Source: Arthrobacter sp. U41
GTDB taxonomy: Bacteria; Actinomycetota; Actinomycetes; Actinomycetales; Micrococcaceae
DNA: 64,000 bases
Direction of reading: 5' to 3'
NCBI RefSeq assembly: GCF_001750145.1
Contig: NZ_CP015732.1
Location: forward strand, 3,968,001-4,032,000
Part shown: in pieces, positions 61,898-64,000 of the stretch
Numbering within the stretch: position 1 is the first letter of the stretch
How the letters are laid out: each line of letters begins with the position of its first letter
The notes under the pieces: model-generated
The model's input: the letters and a program-made list of their open reading frames with translations, nothing else
What the model was told of the DNA's origin: nothing
Database searches by the model: none
Made by a program: the position numbers and the translations under genes

Positions 61898-62875
61898 ATG
61901 AACAGACTTAAATTTGCCGTCGTCGGAGTTGCCGCGGCGTTGCTGCTCTCCGGCTGCGGCGGCGGGTCGCCGTCCGGGTCCACCTCGAACACCCCGGCCG
62001 CCGGAGGCGATGGTGTCCGCAACATCAGCGTCGGTGTGATCCCGATTGCGCCGTCCGCTGCCGTGCAGCTGGGCATCGACGAGGGGATCTTTGCGAAGCA
62101 CAAGCTGAAGGTCGAGCTGCAGAGCGGACAGGGCGGGGCGGCGACGCTTCCCGCCGTCTCGACCGGAACGATGAACTTCTCGGTGGGAAACCCGCTGTCC
62201 GTGCTCCTGGCCAAGAGCAAGGGCCTGGACATGAAAATCGTCTCCGGATACTCGAACTCCCTCGCCGCCGGCAATGACATCAATGGCGTCGTCGCCAGGG
62301 CGGACTCCGGCATTGCTTCTGCCAAGGACCTTGTAGGCAAGAAGGTCGCGGTCAACACCGTCAATGCGCAGGGGGACCTGACCATCAAGGAAGTTGTGTC
62401 CAAACAGGGCGGCGATCCGGGCGCGGTCCAATTCCTGGAACTGCCGTTCCAGGACATGGCGGCCCAGCTGGCCCAGGGCAACGTGGATGCTGTCTGGGTT
62501 CCCCAACCGTTCCTCTCCAGGCTTTTGGCGGAAGGCAACAGGCTGGTGACGTACAACAACCAGGAGGCGCTGCCGGGCCTGCCCACCATGGTCACCTTCA
62601 CCAGCGGCAACTACGCCCAGCAGAATCCGCAGGTGGTCTCTGACTTCAAGGCCGCCATGACCGAGACCCTTGCCCTGGCGCAGAGCAATCCCGACAAAGT
62701 CCGGGCCCTGTTGCCGACGTTCATGAAGATGCCGGAGGCCGTGGCCAAGGAACTCCGGCTGGAAGAATTCGACGGCAAGCTGGATGAACCCATCCTGGGC
62801 GAACTTGGCGAGCTGATGGCTAAGTACGGAATTGTGCCCTCAACGCCAGACGTTTCGGGCACGATCCTGAAATAG
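61898..62875 (+). CDS. ABC transporter substrate-binding lipoprotein (NMT1/SsuA type)
   Basis: A 325-residue protein. Signal peptide with lipobox LLLSGC, mature N-terminus Gly/Ser/Ala-rich. The domain resembles NMT1/THI5-like, sulfonate or taurine-binding proteins: ISVGVIPIAPSAAVQLGIDEGIFAKHKLKVEL and KDLVGKKVAVNTVNAQGDLTIKEVVSKQGG. SD AAGGAAG. No permease or ATPase gene follows. Transcription ends at a strong terminator, so it works as an orphan binding protein or with transport genes elsewhere. Confidence 0.88.
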   Translation: MNRLKFAVVGVAAALLLSGCGGGSPSGSTSNTPAAGGDGVRNISVGVIPIAPSAAVQLGIDEGIFAKHKLKVELQSGQGGAATLPAVSTGTMNFSVGNPLSVLLAKSKGLDMKIVSGYSNSLAAGNDINGVVARADSGIASAKDLVGKKVAVNTVNAQGDLTIKEVVSKQGGDPGAVQFLELPFQDMAAQLAQGNVDAVWVPQPFLSRLLAEGNRLVTYNNQEALPGLPTMVTFTSGNYAQQNPQVVSDFKAAMTETLALAQSNPDKVRALLPTFMKMPEAVAKELRLEEFDGKLDEPILGELGELMAKYGIVPSTPDVSGTILK

Positions 62876-62891
62876 CAGCGCTCTGGTGATC

Positions 62892-62933
62892 GGGAGAGGG
62901 CGACGGCGGAAATCTCCGCCGTCGCCCTCTCCC
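62892..62933. terminator. Strong bidirectional hairpin
   Basis: GGGAGAGGGCGACGGCGGA pairs with TCCGCCGTCGCCCTCTCCC around AATC. It separates the binding-protein gene from convergent rsmD. Confidence 0.85.
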
Positions 62934-62942
62934 GCACGGAGC

Positions 62943-63524
62943 CTAGTCCGCGGCCTCGACGCCGGGTTCGGCGAACCAGAGTTTCGTCTCGCCGTACTTG
63001 CGTTCCGCGAACCGCTCCATCCCGTCCGGCCAGGACGGCTCCGGGGTCCGGGATGAGCGCTCCACGACGACGACGGCGCCTTCGGCCAGGTGCGGGAGCA
63101 GCTTGGCCAGCACCCCGGCCAGGGCCGGTTCGTCCAGCGGGTAGGGCGGGTCCAGGAAGACAAGGTCCCAGCGGGCGGACTCCTGGGTCCGCTCAAGGAA
63201 CGACTCAACCTTGGAGCGGTGCACGGTGACGACCTTGCGCCCGGCAACGGTGTTGACCAGGTCCGCGTTGCGCTGGCAAACCTCGCTGGCCTTCCCGTCG
63301 AACTCCACCAGGTCCACGCTCCGCGCGCCGCGGCTGGCGCTTTCCACGCCGAGCGAACCGGAGCCGGCGTAGAGATCCAGCACGCGGGCGTCCGCGATCA
63401 CCTCGAAGGCGTCCAGCCGGGAGAAGAGCGCTTCCTTGACCCGGTCCGTGGTGGGCCTGGTCAAGGACCCTGGCACGCTGACCAGCGTGGTTCCGCCCGC
63501 GGCCCCGGAAATGATGCGGCTCAC
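62943..63524 (-). CDS. rsmD: 16S rRNA (guanine-966-N2)-methyltransferase
   Basis: A 193-residue enzyme. MSRIISGAAGGTTL and RPTTDRVKEALFSRLDAF are the N-terminal signature. VLDLYAGSGSLGVESASRGA is the SAM site, and LVFLDPPYPLDEPAL is the DPPY catalytic motif. Full length. Downstream of recG in the same orientation, 30 bp away. Confidence 0.96.
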   Translation of the reverse strand: MSRIISGAAGGTTLVSVPGSLTRPTTDRVKEALFSRLDAFEVIADARVLDLYAGSGSLGVESASRGARSVDLVEFDGKASEVCQRNADLVNTVAGRKVVTVHRSKVESFLERTQESARWDLVFLDPPYPLDEPALAGVLAKLLPHLAEGAVVVVERSSRTPEPSWPDGMERFAERKYGETKLWFAEPGVEAAD

Positions 63525-63554
63525 GGCCGGGCCGCCCTGGATGGATGGATCGTG

Positions 63555-64000
63555 CTATCCGCGTTCAAGGAACGCCTCCTTTTCCGGGTTGAGGTATGCG
63601 TCGATCGCCGCGGCGAGGACGGGGTGCGCGCCCAGCGACGGGTCCCCGCCGACAATCTGCCAGGCGTCCTGCCGGGCCCTGGCGATCACGTCCTCATGTT
63701 CAAGGACCCGCAACAGCTTCAGCGTGGACCGGCCGCCGGACTGGGAGGCGCCCAGGATGTCGCCTTCACGGCGCAGCTTGAGATCCTCCTGGGAGAGCGC
63801 GAAGCCGTCGGTGGTGGCCGCGACGGCGTCGAGGCGTCGCCGGCTCGGGTGGCCGGGCTCGAGGGTCGTGACGAGCAGGCAGGTGCCCGGCAGTCCGCCG
63901 CGGCCCACCCGGCCGCGGAGCTGGTGGAGCTGCGAGATGCCGAAACGGTCCGCGTCCAGGATCACCATCAGGGTGGCGTTGTGGACGTCCACGCCCACCT
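63555..64000 (-). CDS. recG: ATP-dependent DNA helicase RecG, C-terminal part (5' end outside window)
   Basis: The frame is open to the window edge. The visible about 148 residues include helicase motifs V-VI: VDVHNATLMVILDADRFGISQLHQLRGRVGRGG, with the arginine fingers, then DGFALSQEDLKLRREGDILGASQSG, the RecG TRG-type hairpin region. RecG remodels stalled forks by branch migration. Gene order recG-rsmD-coaD is standard. Confidence 0.95.
   Translation of the reverse strand, partial: VGVDVHNATLMVILDADRFGISQLHQLRGRVGRGGLPGTCLLVTTLEPGHPSRRRLDAVAATTDGFALSQEDLKLRREGDILGASQSGGRSTLKLLRVLEHEDVIARARQDAWQIVGGDPSLGAHPVLAAAIDAYLNPEKEAFLERG

Overview
The window is a high-GC actinobacterial chromosome segment, most likely Arthrobacter, Pseudarthrobacter or a close Micrococcaceae relative. 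The evidence is the conserved gene order recG-rsmD-coaD-DUF177-rpmF-rnc-mutM-smc-ftsY, ffh, rpsP-khpA-rimM-trmD-rplS-lepB-lepB-rnhB-DUF2469-yraN-comM, together with glnK/amtB and a TPP-riboswitch thiC. Nearly all of these housekeeping genes lie on the minus strand.

The left third is dominated by mobile DNA in the competence helicase gene comM, which is broken at two points. (1) A compact prophage of about 17.0 kb (about 3580-20579) splits codons near residue 41. It is bounded by an 11-bp core (GCGTCCGGCAG) at 3569-3579 and 20580-20590, and a large serine integrase starts 26 nt inside the left core. (2) The 3' end of the same comM loses homology at about 2236-2244 and runs into the right end of a second phage element (1 to about 2235), of which only the tape-measure C-terminus and a few small genes are in view. 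The missing comM tail should lie beyond the left edge.

The 17-kb prophage is visibly more AT-rich than the host and is entirely plus-strand except for an inserted IS. Its order is integrase, two tiny genes, a RepA-like RecA-fold helicase, an array of CTACCTGTC/ACAGATAG repeats (probable origin), tiny coupled genes, HNH nuclease, large terminase, a promoter-terminator pair with no ORF (candidate small RNA), portal, a fused prohead-protease/major-capsid gene, head-tail and tail genes, a 588-aa tape measure, and three distal tail proteins. I recognise no repressor, holin or endolysin. An IS30-family element of about 1.09 kb interrupts the protease-capsid fusion, so the prophage should be unable to build heads.

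From 20.7 to 27.1 kb is the translation/secretion housekeeping cluster. From 27.3 to 33.3 kb there are metabolic genes: a two-domain VOC protein, an amidohydrolase, a GNAT acetyltransferase, riboswitch-controlled thiC and an alpha/beta hydrolase. From 33.3 to 47.3 kb lie ffh, a zwf paralogue, glnK-amtB with candidate nitrogen operators, an MFS exporter, ftsY, a tandem pair of membrane-protein paralogues (the first frameshifted), a small lipoprotein and smc. From 47.7 to 55.5 kb is a cell-surface locus: a 1585-aa secreted protein with four DUF4082 repeats, facing a coupled set of a TolB-like membrane protein, an MFS transporter and a secreted Pro/Gly/Ala-rich protein. From 55.6 to 64 kb are mutM, rnc, rpmF, DUF177 (apparently starting at ATT), coaD, an SDR-aminotransferase-methyltransferase-fold operon, an orphan ABC solute-binding lipoprotein, rsmD and the 3' end of recG.

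Everything here was read by eye. No database search was run, so family names rest on motif recognition, and promoters, operators and the RNA call are candidates.
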